Source of the DNA: Dreissena polymorpha
Taxonomy: Eukaryota; Mollusca; Bivalvia; Myida; Dreissenidae
DNA length: 64,000 nucleotides
NCBI RefSeq assembly: GCF_020536995.1
Contig: NC_068359.1
Location: 124,662,416 to 124,726,415, forward strand
Reading direction: 5' to 3'
Positions 10,073 through 22,752 of this stretch are shown piece after piece (the stretch's first letter is position 1; each line of letters begins with the position of its first letter). The notes below the pieces were generated by a model. That model had not been told where the DNA came from, did no database searches, and worked only from the letters and a program-made list of their open reading frames with translations. Both the position numbers and the translations under genes were made by a program.

Positions 10073-13000
10073 CCAATGTTTGTGTGTTCATTATTCCTGA
10101 AACCAGTCATGATCGGTTTTGCCACTAAGCGTCATTAACAACGGCAGTTAGCAACAGGCAGTAAGCAGAATGCAAGTTACTAAATTATGACATCAGGTGG
10201 CGCGCGTTTATTTTCCGTATGTTGAATAAATTACTTTTCGGAAAAAAAAGCGAAAACATCCGAATCATTTTGACTAGTAAACTGAATAAGCTGAATTAGT
10301 TCCCTTCGTTATATAATCTCCATTAAACTAAATACGTTCATTATTGCCATGAAGACCAGTAAGTTTACACAATGAATTGACTGCCGTGAATGTTTTTGAT
10401 ATTTGTAAGATGCAATTGGCACTCAAGAAATTATACATGTATTTTATTCAGAACATAACGGGGCTGATGTGTTGGAATTGTGGCCCTTCCCTAGTCCAAA
10501 TAATTACAGTAGACGTAATCTACCGATGTGCATTGCATATCGACCTCATATTTATAAAGTAGCCCAAACCCCCATTGCCACAGACCTGTGCGTGAAACTT
10601 TCAGATTTCTCTAGTCTGTTTACCATGCTATAATTACAATTTCTATAAACACATATTTATCATTTTATGACTATATAATGCCTGTGGTATACAGAGAAAC
10701 CTGAAAGTTACAAGTACTCGTGTCTAGTACTGTACAACTATTGTACTCCTCGTTGAGAAAACAACTACTTCATCTACATGTATTAAAATATCATAAAACA
10801 TAATTTTCAATCAAGTTGGAAAAAATCAATAAATAAATGTCATATAAACAGGTTTGTCATGAACGTTGACGTCGCTCTTGGTTACCAGAAAAATTCCCAC
10901 GCACGGATTTCAACCGTCATTGTTTACAATCAATTAAGTGCATAAGTACTTGAATTTGTATAGTGTTTTTTAAAAGTGTCCAGCTACAGGTGGTTAGCGT
11001 GTGGCTATAATACTAGTTAGTGAAAACATATTTTGGAATGATAAGTAATCATATTATAACGAAAAATCAACTTTTCTTAAAAAAAATAAGTTAAATATAT
11101 ATTCAACAAGGTATCCAACTCGAAATCATCCGAAAACGGGATGCATCGTTTTAAACAGCCATTACTTCATCAATTTTGCAGCGATTTTCACGATCTTGGT
11201 CTTATTCAACGCAGAAATAAATTTCCTTTCTGGAAATGTATATGTCTTGCAATATTTTTACAAATACTGGGTCAACTTTAAAAAAATAACACGATACACA
11301 ACTCGCGTGACCCAGCTGTGATCGATCAGACAGTATTCATGACTGAAATCTTCACGGGGAAATGGGCATTTTCCCTGCAAAGTTCACGAACCTCGATACC
11401 ATTATTCAATAAAACGTATGAAAAAAAACATTCTTACCGTGCTTGCCGTAGAATTATGCATCAAAACTAACTGTCCAGCGCATTTTCAAACCTTTGTTTA
11501 CATACATTTCAACCAACTGACATTTTAAACACAAGAGTGATTTCATTGCTCCAATGCGGAGTTGTGTCTTTACAACTGGAGATTTCATTCATAAATACGG
11601 TCTGATCGATAGCAACTGGGTCAAGCGAATTATGTATAGCTTTATTTCTTAAAATTTGACCCAGCATGTGTAGAAATATAACAATATATATACATTTCCT
11701 AAAAGGAAATTCATTTCTGCGTTGAATAAGACCGGGTCATGAAAATCGCTGCAAAATTAATTTAGTAATGGCTGCTCAAAACGATGCACCCCGTTTTCGG
11801 ATGATTTCGAGTTGGATACCTTGTTATATATAAAACGGTAGTGATTTTTTTTTATATAGAAAATTTGATTTTTCGTTTTAATATGATTATTTATCATTCA
11901 AAAAGATGTTTTCACTAATTATTATCATAGCCACACGCTAACCACCTGTGTGTCCAGCACGTGTGCCGGGAGAACAGGGCTTAATGTATTTTTTGTTAAG
12001 CTCTATAATATTTATATCCAATCTGTATGAAAAAATGTCGGTGAACATTATTCCGGTGTTAATTTTTGAAAATATTGAGGCATTCGTTAATTATGGATCT
12101 AAAACGGAACATTAATCCGCAAAAAAAACACCGGGCATATTGCATATTAGATCGGACACATGAAAGTATTTCGAAAGAAAGCAATAAGAGTTTCAATTCT
12201 ACATGAGTAAGTCTCGCTGTGCACGATTACGCTCTTACTGCTCGTATATATTTGACTCTTGGCAAATACCTAGTGTTTTATTTTGCTTAATCTAAATTGT
12301 GTCATGCATCTATATGTACTTAAAGCAGCATGACCAACAGCTCTTTCATATGTGAAAGAGATTGACACGAAATACCTACCCATCTATAATAAAGTTTATA
12401 TGTGCACTTCAATATTATAGTTTTTAAGCATTTTATGTGGTGCAATATAAAAGTACTCTAGTAAATTTGAAATTATGTAATCGATTTCCTCTCAACATAC
12501 ATGCAAAGTTCCAGATAACTTTTTCAGCAAAATCTTGGTTTACACTCTATAATAATCCAGCCTTAAAGTCTATTATTAATTCTTTTTTTTTCAGGTAAAT
12601 ATAATTTTTGGCACATCCGCATTTAGGTTTATAGTCTAAGAAGAGCTAATGACAATTGCCGGGTTACAGCAGACTTTTTGCGATAAAAGGACCAGATAAT
12701 GGAAAACGTTCGGCTTTTCGACTGTTGTAAAGATGGTCTGTTATTCATAATAACGTTTAAGTGCTGTTGATTTCATAATTGTAATGAGGGCCTAGACGAG
12801 TGGGAACTCATTGATAAAATGTTTACATTATATGCATTGATATTGAGTTTTACGCATGATCACACATTTTGAATTCTTATTTTATTTTTCCAATGTGTAA
12901 CCGTACGCACAGAATTTAAGTCTACTTTTTTACTAAATTTAATTCAATTTTTTACGACTTTAAGCGTCTTATCTGGAGCTCTGCATACATGCATTAGTAG

Positions 13001-15108
13001 CATATATTGAAATATATCCATAGACTTTCTTTGGTTATTGAAGGTAAATTACTGTACAAAAATTATGGTTAGTCATTAACCAAAAAAAGTTAAGTCTACA
13101 AACACGCGGTTAATTTCGGTTCAGTAGCAAATATCTTACAAAGGTGCGCAACTTCTCCTATAACATAAAATTTCCGTTATACGCCGTAAATTTCCGTAGT
13201 CCTCCGTAGCATTTCGGAATGACTGTCAATTGACATCATTGCATCATGCATGATAGTATGTTGCTTTGTGCTTGGGTGAAACTCACATCTTACCATCGCG
13301 TTAATTTATTAAACGCATTAATATTTGATTTCATTATGCACTGCGCCTATTGCACAAGTCTCTCTGCACAAACCAACATACACATATGCAGCATGCAATT
13401 AACGAACAAGAATGTTGCATCTGTACACATGCATGATACCATTAAGCAGAATGTAAATAGACATTGGACATCAGGCAAGATGTAAGTGTCATCAAACATG
13501 AACAGGTGTCTACATACTAATTGAAAGTACCATCAAGAATCATGACACAGTCACAAAGAAGGATGTAATTTTTACCTAAATACCCTTCCATATTTGTCGG
13601 CACTGTGTGTTTGCTTAATTTCACTGAAGAACGTCTACTGGTAAATCTTACAAAAAAAGTGATAAATAAGACTGAGTAGCAATTTTTTCGGCGTTGCTGT
13701 TTAACGTCAAATTTGGCCTTTCAACGAACTTCTTAAAAGCCCATTGAATTTTAATGAAGAAGTTTCCCGCTTGTAGGTCCGAATGAATTAAATCAAATTT
13801 TGCAATTGGCAATTTGATAGAAATCCCCATAAAACATTGCACATAGCTTTCTGAAATAAACAGGCCACATTGAACGCATTCACGATATCCAACAGCTCTC
13901 TTTGCAAAGACCTATCTAGTGTTTCTTGGCCGTGTAAGATCTATAATTAGAACATCGTCACCTAAACATCTACTAATAGAAGAGCATATTTTGGGGAAAC
14001 AAATTCAATAAGAGTATAAAAAGTCCACGATCAATAATGTGTAGTTTGTTAAAGATATCACGGCAGTAAAAACATAGCACTTTAAAGAGACCACAATCTG
14101 GTACATTTGGTCAATTGTTGCGTCCGTGGCGGACAATACATTTTTAAAAAGAAAGCGTACAAAAAAGCAAACACAAAGTTCTTCGTAAGCTTGTTTTAAT
14201 CTTAAAAACACATAATCGACAGTCATTCCAGTCAAATACAATACTAACAGTCAGCACTCTAGAGATCAAAATTGCGGATATAAATATTTAATTCAGGGAT
14301 ATCAAGTGTATCAAGTTCGAATTCCGGAAAAAATAGCCGGTAGTCTGGGGCATTAGGTCCCTTACAGGGATAAAAGGTAAATCCCCGCCCGAGCCGTAGC
14401 TAACTGATTTATTGTAGTCTTTCTAGTTGCAATTTCTGGTGAGTACAATGCGGAATATTACGGATATTTGCAACATGTCGAAGATTTTCGGAAAGTAGCG
14501 AAGAGGTTTTCGTCAGTTAATATTCATGTCCGTGCCGGCCGCTAACTTATCAGAATCAATAAAAAAGAACCAGGAAAAATCGGTACCGATCGCAAATTTC
14601 CGGAATTCCGATAAAGCTTCAACATAATTTGTTCTCAAATGATCGCGTACTCGAACGAATCTGTCCCTACGCCTCCAACTCCCTTTAAATCTCATCGGAC
14701 GTACATTGATCTCAAAATCTATCCTTGACGACTCAAATCATATTTCCTGAATAGTTTGGCCTATTGACGTCCCTGTAATTATAACAATGGTCTTTTGGAT
14801 AAACACCGCTAAGTTGTTGCAATATAATAACCGTTTAAAATAGTTACCGGTTTTCATTTAATAAAATGATTAAGTCATATTCGAGATTTCAGCGATTGCC
14901 AATATTTTGCTTTTGTTTCTCATAAGCATATGGTGCTTGGTATCTGCTATTGACTCCTATGTAGATTGCAAATATTACATAACCCTTACAGCGGCCGAGC
15001 GCAGATATCTGCATTTGGCCGCTAAAAAGAAAAATCTTTGCGCATTAATTTAATTCAAATCTCATTATCATAATCAAAATCATCATCATCGTCGTCGTCG
15101 TCACTACT

Positions 15109-15139
<31 letters not shown>

Positions 15140-15498
15140 TCTTCCTCTTCTTCTTCTTCTTCTTCTTCTTCTTCTTCTTCTTCTTCTTCCTCCTCCTCCT
15201 CCTCATCATCATTAACAACAACAGCAACACCAACTTAACATCATCATCAAACAACAATAAACATCGGTAGCATACAATGTGCTTCATCAATCATACATAA
15301 TTATATGCGTTAAAACACCATAATAGAACAGCATGAATGAAGCTGTCTATTACTCTTTTATATTTCCTATACCAATATTTTTTTTTCGTTAATTGAAGGA
15401 CTAGTTGAAATCTTCTATAAAAGCCCTCCCACCCCTCCCCCCAAAATAAAAAAAAATAAAACATAATAATAATAACCCTAGCAAACAACAATAAACAT
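9999..15498 (-). repeat. Palindrome 1, right arm (A'), 5.5 kb
   Basis: Reverse complement of 3346-8833 with few differences. It ends at 15498, exactly where the left arm of palindrome 2 begins; the two arms share about one base at the joint. No gene is recognised. Confidence 0.92.
10985..11949. mobile_element. Mirror copy of the foldback transposon in arm A'
   Basis: This is the same element as at 6882-7846 in opposite orientation, with the duplication GTGTCCAGC on both sides (10976-10984 and 11950-11958). The insertion is at the identical place in both arms, so it predates the arm duplication. Confidence 0.8.
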
Positions 15499-16158
15499 GT
15501 TTTATTTGGTTACTTCTTTTGTGTTATGTACGGTATTGTTTCACGAGCTCGCGCGCCAGAACAAATAGGTCAATAGACTAGTCAACATCTGTCAACTTTA
15601 AACTTCTTTAAATTATTAGGTATCATTATACAAAAGCTTGCAGAGTAACATCACTTGCGGACACGGATTCGGAAAAAGCGCTGCGACGCCAGATTCCATA
15701 AATTTGGCGTCTTTTGATTCCTTCTTCGGATCAGAATTATTGTATTCCTGAATTAATTTATATTTATATAACACTGAACTGAATAGAAATAAGTAAAGAA
15801 GAACCCACGACTTTGTGTTTTCCATTTTACCAAATAAACATTTGGAGGAAAAGTACATAAAGTTACATTTAATTTTCAAAAGTTAGACAAATCACTTGCC
15901 CAATCGGGCGAGTACCTAGGGAAATTCAGTAGCCCAAAACGAGATCAACTAGCCCCGGGCTATTGGGCTATTGCAAATTTCGAACACTGTGATTAAGTAG
16001 AGTACATCAATGTACAGCTCAGAGCAAACCCATAGCTGTTAGTTTAAATATTGCAAATATCAACAAACTATATCATATGCAGAATAAACCTGAGACACTG
16101 GTTGTTTGCCTGAGTTAGTGAGTAGGAGGGACACTACCTTCTGCTATTTTTCTCTTAC

Positions 16159-16270
16159 CACGTAGTTTTTGGCTTCCAAGTTCAACCACCTGTCCAACAA
16201 AATCACTGTCTTCTCTACCAGCTGTTGCTCCACTTATTAGGCCAAAAGCCGATTTGAAGAAATCGCTCAT
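16159..16270 (-). CDS. GAK: First coding exon of a GAK/auxilin-like kinase (copy in arm B)
   Basis: The frame starts at an ATG and encodes 37 residues beginning MSDFFKSAFGLISG and containing SDFVGQVVELGSQKLR. It ends with one extra base before a GTAAGA splice donor. Vertebrate cyclin-G-associated kinase, as I recall it, begins MSLLQSALDFLAG and has SDFVGQTVELGELRLR just before its kinase domain, so the match is close in both sequence and position. GAK is a serine/threonine kinase with an auxilin-type tail that helps uncoat clathrin vesicles. The next exon, which would start the kinase domain, is not seen on this strand in the window, so this copy may be an orphan exon. Confidence 0.72.
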
Positions 16271-18510
16271 TTTTCAAGAATAAAATACAATAATGTCAAC
16301 ATTTATTATCACTAATCGATTACCGGTCTATGCTTTGTCGTAAAATTAAACAAATTTATTTTTCAACAACAAAATTATAGCTTAATCGAACAAGTATGAT
16401 GAGTAGAGATAATTGATGTGATATATTTCCAATAAACACAAATAACCAAACTTTCGAAATCACTTAAAAAATAGTAAGACATAATATTACGCCATAGTAA
16501 AATTAACGCGTAAATATAGCTTTCATTTGCTGTGTTGCGGGTAAAGTGATAGATCGCGCCCTTTTAAAATATAACTATTCGAATGAAATAACCGGAAAAG
16601 CACCCATAAAATTAATGACCTTTACTTCATAATCTACTAGTTAGCCTTGATATATGCGAATCTATCGGGTATAATACGAAATAAATTATGAAGCAGGTGG
16701 AATACTGTAGACTCGGATTCAGGCGTTGCAAATATAATTTAAAAAAAAACATACAAACGTGGAACTGTTGTATATAATTTATGTATTGTAGATATAAATA
16801 ATTTCTTTACAATATTTACTTATCAATTATTTATTTTTAAACTTAAGCACCAGTACTTGAGATCCAACCGTAAAATATTCTGGATTAGACTGCACGTACT
16901 ACTCGTGTGCAAAAACATGCTGCAAAATTGCTAAATTGTGACTTCTATAACAAGGAACTAGTGAACAAAAAAACGCCAGTGTTTTAAACAATAATGTTGT
17001 TGCATAAGCACAATCTAATTTTTTGTTAATGTAGCGGGACATTAAGTTATTTTTAATTAACACATGCTAGAAGGATATACATGTAGTGAATCCTGTCGAT
17101 AGATTCAGGGAAAAACATTCAGGAAATATTAACTTCGATCCGAACGCTTGTCATCCGGATACTACTTTTATGGAAGAGAAAACAAAAGCCGGAGGTTAAT
17201 TCCTCGTTTTTTTATTAACGACTTAAAAACTTAAACATTAGTTTTTGAGAAACGGGATATAGTGGAGTTGATGAATGATATAGACTTGTGTATCGTAAAG
17301 AACGAATTTCGTGGAACAATGGGAGATTTTGCCAAAATAGAAAAAAATCACCGGACAACAGCATGTAGTAGATGATCAGTATATATTTAAACAAAATAAA
17401 ATAAATTAGAAATATTGCGAGAAAGTGTGTGCTGTTCAAGCATGTGGAGTAATTACTGTGCTTCAAATACTGAACATTTTATTAATGAGTATTTAATGAC
17501 ATATGAACGCGGATAGCGCATGTTTCAAAGGGTGGTATGCATGAACCAGTTTGATCCACTTTTAAGGTCACTATAAAGAAGTGTCAATAACAATGTGAAA
17601 ATTTGCTTTAATTAATACGTTAGACACTAATTTAACATGCTGTTACATAGACAGACCTATTTATCTTTTCATTTGAATAGTAAACACGCTCTTGAGTTAT
17701 TTCTCTTTTTTTACATATGCACTTGTCATCCAGTTCTTGCTGATTTTTGCAATACGAAGTGCTTTGCCATTTATCAGCAAAACAACGTTATGTGTCTTAA
17801 AACCCAAATGAACAAGGCATAAATGCACACAAAAACTGAGGAATCCAACTATCGCCCGTCGCATTCGTTTTTTTCTATTATTGAAGTATCCGGATGACTG
17901 GTGCGGCGTGATTCATCTTTGAAATGTTATATTTAAACAAAACATTGGCGATATTTTTATGACATAATATCTTTACATTTCAATATTTTTTCCGAGAAGT
18001 TTTGTTTAATGGCTTCTTCTGCATATCAAAATGGTCGCTACACTATCGTCTTTCTTGATTAAGTAACTGCATTTGACGGATATAGGCCGTGATCATGCTG
18101 TTAACATTATTGGAGTATCATTTAGTAATCATAAAACACCGTAAGTTTGTGTGAACTTTTGTGAAAATTATTGTTTACACTAACATAAACCGCTGTATGT
18201 GAGAATTAATAAACTATAAATTCTTATTAAAAATACAATCGACTTTGGCATTACTAGTACTATTTGGATTTCAGTGTTTTTCTTTCATAAATTTTACAAC
18301 AGGTCATATTTGTGTGCAGTTCAATAATAACGGCCACCGGAAAAACTTTGCGAAACCGAAATTTCGCAAACTTAAGTACCCTTTTTCTTAAAGATTTGCT
18401 ACTTTGAGACATAGTATGCGATAAAAGTCTTATCGTTGATTAATAATTGGTTATTTTCACTCAAAAAACGCGTTTTCTTCACTATGAAATTTATAAGCAA
18501 AGTTGGGGTT

Positions 18511-18967
18511 CCCATGGGATTTTTGCATTTTCCCATGGGATTTTCGATTTTCCCATGGGATTTTTTTCCCCCATGGGATTTTTTTTCTCCCATAATTTGC
18601 AAATGGGAAAAAAATCCCATGGGATTTTGAACATTTTAAAAAACGTGTTTTATTTGCGTTTGCAAGTATTTTAACGTTATTTAAGGACTTTATATTGGTT
18701 TTATGCCAATTATATATAAAAATATTTAGTAATAAAAAAATCCCATTTTAAAATGGGAGAAAAAAATCCCATGGGATTTTTTTCTTATTTCGGGAGATTT
18801 ATTCTAAACTTTCAGAAACATCATATTTTATGAAATGATGAACAACTACGATATTTTAATGCGTTTAGTCGTGTTTAAAAAAAAAATCCCATGGGATTTT
18901 TACATCCTTTTTTTCTCCCATGGGATTTTTTCTCCCATGGGATTTTTCCAATGGGATTTTTCAGTTT
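18511..18967 (+). repeat. Clusters of the palindrome AAAATCCCATGGGATTTT (arm B)
   Basis: Three clusters (about 18511-18622, 18738-18785 and 18880-18967) contain repeated CCCATGGG flanked by A and T runs. Each full unit is an 18-base perfect palindrome. One variant has the centre CCCATTTTAAAATGGG, which is also self-complementary. Open frames reading Met-Gly-Phe-Phe repeats arise from these units on both strands and are not genes. Confidence 0.85.
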
Positions 18968-19283
18968 CGTAAGCCGAATAAGTTTCTTAATGCGAAAAAC
19001 AACAATAAAGGAAATAATAATTATAATTTTGAATAATAAATTGAATAATATAAATAACATGAATATTTTTAAAATGAGTTACAATTAAAGGTTTATGCTA
19101 GTAGAACTTATCATTTCTTGTTCGAGCAGATGGTTGAGTCCAATTGGTGAGTATGCCAGCTTAGAACCAGTATAAATGCATCGCAGACAGACAACGCTGT
19201 CATACTGTACACACCGCTGAGTAACAATCTTTATTGCACTCAACCATCTGCTCGAACAAGAAATGATAAGTTCTACTAGCATA
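18968..19283. other. Spacer of palindrome 2 with a nested 47-bp inverted repeat
   Basis: The first 120 bases are AT-rich. A 47-base sequence at 19091-19137, starting TTTATGCTAGTAGAACTTAT, is repeated as an apparently exact reverse complement at 19239-19285, around a loop of about 100 bases. The right stem ends where arm B' begins. This inner hairpin is centred near 19188, not on the palindrome centre at 19125, so it is a separate fold-back event or a small inserted element. Confidence 0.85.
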
Positions 19284-22200
19284 AAACTGAAAAATCCCAT
19301 TGGAAAAATCCCATGGGAAAAATCCCATGAGAGAAAAAAAGGATGTAAAAATCCCATGGGATTTTTTTTTTAAACACGACTAAACGCATTAAAATATCGT
19401 AGTTGTTCATCATTTCATAAAATATGATGTTTCTGAAAGTTTCATGAATAAATCTCCCGAAATAAGAAAAAAATCCCATGGGATTTTTTTCTCCCATTTT
19501 AAAATGGGATTTTTTTATTACTAAATATTTTTATATATAATTGGCATAAAACCAATATACAGTCCTTAAATAACGTTAAAATACTTGCAAACGCAAATAA
19601 AACACGTTTTTTAAAATGTTCAAAATCCCATGGGATTTTTCTCCCATTTGCAAATTATGGGAGAAAAAAAATCCCATGGGGGAAAAAAATCCCATGGGAA
19701 AATCGAAAATCCCATGGGAAAATGCAAAAATCCCATGGGAACCCCAACTTTGCTTATAAATTTCATAGTGAAGAAAACGCGTTTTTTGAGTGAAAATAAC
19801 CAATTATTAATCAACGATAAGACTTTTATCGCATACTATGTCTCAAAGTAGCAAATCTTTAAGAAAAAGGGTACTTAAGTTTGCGAAATTTCGGTTTCGC
19901 AAAGTTTTTCCGGTGGCCGTTATTATTGAACTGCACACAAATATGACCTGTTGTAAAATTTATGAAAGAAAAACACTGAAATCCAAATAGTACTAGTAAT
20001 GCCAAAGTCGATTGTATTTTTAATAAGAATTTATAGTTTATTAATTCTCACATACAGCGGTTTATGTTAGTGTAAACAATAATTTGCACAAAAGTTCACA
20101 CAAACTTACGGTGTTTTATGATTACTAAATGATACTCCAATAATGTTAACAGCATGATCACGGCCTATATCCGTCAAATGCAGTTACTTAATCAAGAAAG
20201 ACGATAGTGTAGCGACCATTTTGATATGCAGAAGAAGCCATTAAACAAAACTTCTCGGAAAAAATATTGAAATGTAAAGATATTATGTCATAAAAATATC
20301 GCCAATGTTTTGTTTAAATATAACATTTCAAAGATGAATCACGCCGCACCAGTCATCCGGATACTTCAATAATAGAAAAAAACGAATGCGACGGGCGATA
20401 GTTGGATTCCTCAGTTTTTGTGTGCATTTATGCCTTGTTCATTTGGGTTTTAAGACACATAACGTTGTTTTGCTGATAAATGGCAAAGCACTTCGTATTG
20501 CAAAAATCAGCAAGAACTGGATGACAAGTGCATATGTAAAAAAAGAGAAATAACTCAAGAGCGTGTTTACTATTCAAATGAAAAGATAAATAGGTCTGTC
20601 CATGTAACAGCATGTTAAATTAGTGTCTAACGTATTAATTAAAGCAAATTTTCACATTGTTATTGACACTTCTTTATAGTGACCTTAAAAGTGGATCAAA
20701 CTGGTTCATGCATACCACCCTTTGAAACATGCGCTATCCGCGTTCATATGTCATTAAATACTCATTAATCAAATGTTCAGTATTTGAAGCACAGTAATTA
20801 CTCCACATGCTTGAACAGCACACACTTTCTCGCAATATTTCTAATTTATTTTATTTTGTTTAAATATATACTGATCATCTACTACATGCTGTTGTCCGGT
20901 GATTTTTTTCTATTTTGGCAAAATCTCCCATTGTTCCACGAAATTCGTTCTTTACGATACACAAGTCTATATCATTCATCAACTCCACCATATCCCGTTT
21001 CTCAAAAACTAATGTTTAAGTTTTTAAGTCGTTAATAAAAAAACGAGGAATTAACCTCCGGCTTTTGTTTTCTCTTCCATAAAAGTAGTATCCGGATGAC
21101 AAGCGTTCGGATCGAAGTTAATATTTCCTGAATGTTTTTCCCTGAATCTATCGACAGGATTCACTACATGTATATCCTTCTAGCATGTGTTAATTAAAAA
21201 TAACTTAATGTCCCGCTACATTAACAAAAAATTAGATTGTGCTTATGCAACAACATTATTGTTTAAAACACTGGCGTTTTTTTGTTCACTAGTTCCTTGT
21301 TATAGAAGTCACAATTTAGCAATTTTGCAGCATGTTTTTGCACACGAGTAGTACGTGCAGTCTAATCCAGAATATTTTACGGTTGGATCTCAAGTACTGG
21401 TGCTTAAGTTTAAAAATAAATAATTGATAAGTAAATATTGTAAAGAAATTATTTATATCTACAATACATAAATTATATACAACAGTTCCACGTTTGTATG
21501 TTTTTTTTTAAATTATATTTGCAACGCCTGAATCCGAGTCTACAGTATTCCACCTGCTTCATAATTTATTTCGTATTATACCCGATAGATTCGCATATAT
21601 CAAGGCTAACTAGTAGATTCTGAAGTAAAGGTCATTAATTTTATGGGTGCTTTTCCGGTTATTTCATTCGAATAGTTATATTTTAAAAGGGCGCGATCTA
21701 TCACTTTACCCGCAACACAGCAAATGAAAGCTATATTTACGCGTTAATTTTACTATGGCGTAATATTATGTCTTACTATTTTTTAAGTGATTTCGAAAGT
21801 TTGGTTATTTGTGTTTATTGGAAATATATCACATCAATTATCTCTACTCATCATACTTGTTCGATTAAGCTATAATTTTGTTGTTGAAAAATAAATTTGT
21901 TTAATTTTACGACAAAGCATAGACCGGTAATCGATTAGTGATAATAAATGTTGACATTATTGTATTTTATTCTTGAAAAATGAGCGATTTCTTCAAATCG
22001 GCTTTTGGCCTAATAAGTGGAGCAACAGCTGGTAGAGAAGACAGTGATTTTGTTGGACAGGTGGTTGAACTTGGAAGCCAAAAACTACGTGGTAAGAGAA
22101 AAATAGCAGAAGGTAGTGTCCCTCCTACTCACTAACTCAGGCAAACAACCAGTGTCTCAGGTTTATTCTGCATATGATATAGTTTGTTGATATTTGCAAT

Positions 22201-22752
22201 ATTTAAACTAACAGCTATGGGTTTGCTCTGAGCTGTACATTGATGTACTCTACTTAATCACAGTGTTCGAAATTTGCAATAGCCCAATAGCCCGGGGCTA
22301 GTTGATCTCGTTTTGGGCTACTGAATTTCCCTAGGTACTCGCCCGATTGGGCAAGTGATTTGTCTAACTTTTGAAAATTAAATGTAACTTTATGTACTTT
22401 TCCTCTAAATGTTTATTTGGTAAAATGGAAAACACAAAGTCGTGGGTTCTTCTTTACTTATTTCTATTCAGTTCAGTGTTATATAAATATAAATTAATTC
22501 AGGAATACAATAATTCTGATCCGAAGAAGGAATCAAAAGACGCCAAATTTATGGAATCTGGCGTCGCAGCGCTTTTTCCGAATCCGTGTCCGCAAGTGAT
22601 GTTACTCTGCAAGCTTTTGTATAATGATACCTAATAATTTAAAGAAGTTTAAAGTTGACAGATGTTGACTAGTCTCTTGACCTATTTGTTCTGGCGCGCG
22701 AGCTCGTGAAACAATACCGTACATAACACAAAAGAAGTAACCAAATAAAACA
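19284..22752 (-). repeat. Palindrome 2, right arm (B'), 3.5 kb
   Basis: Reverse complement of 15498-18967. It contains the mirrored CCCATGGG clusters (about 19284-19375, 19465-19515 and 19624-19740) and the plus-strand GAK-like exon. Its outer end at 22752 is about 50 bases inside the sequence I take for the LTR of the following retrotransposon. Confidence 0.92.
21980..22091 (+). CDS. GAK: First coding exon of a GAK/auxilin-like kinase (copy in arm B')
   Basis: This is the plus-strand twin of the exon in arm B, with the same 37 codons, the same split codon and the GTAAGA donor. The ATG follows TTCTTGAAAA. In the wider GAK/AAK1 kinase family this N-terminal segment leads straight into the glycine-rich loop of the kinase domain. 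If this copy is the live one, the Ty3/gypsy element just downstream would sit in intron 1 and the remaining exons would lie beyond what I can identify. Both copies look intact, so sequence alone does not show which is functional. Confidence 0.72.

Larger units (their letters stand above)
15498..18967 (+). repeat. Palindrome 2, left arm (B), 3.5 kb
   Basis: Reverse complement of 19284-22752; paired positions sum to 38250 almost throughout. Differences are rare single bases and small indels. It carries a GAK-like first exon on the minus strand and clusters of CCCATGGG motifs near its inner end. Its outer end begins with sequence that, in the other arm, lies inside the presumed LTR of a retrotransposon. 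Confidence 0.92.

Noticed and set aside
3346-15498. Palindrome 1 as one huge transposon with 5.5-kb terminal repeats
   Set aside because: No target duplication stands outside 3346 and 15498, there is no transposase between the arms, and the right edge coincides with palindrome 2 and not with unrelated flank.
18511-19745. Possible CRISPR-like array
   Set aside because: Units are short palindromes with irregular AT spacing and no unique spacers of constant length; the DNA is eukaryotic.
18436-19814. Several frames with Met-Gly-Phe-Phe-Ser repeats on both strands
   Set aside because: They are translations of the CCCATGGG palindrome clusters and are mirrored across the palindrome centre.
22371-22634. 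87-residue frame in arm B' (mirrored at 15616-15879) with a hydrophobic start
   Set aside because: It follows the GAK exon donor in presumed intron, has no recognised family and is preserved only as part of the arm. A small membrane protein cannot be excluded.
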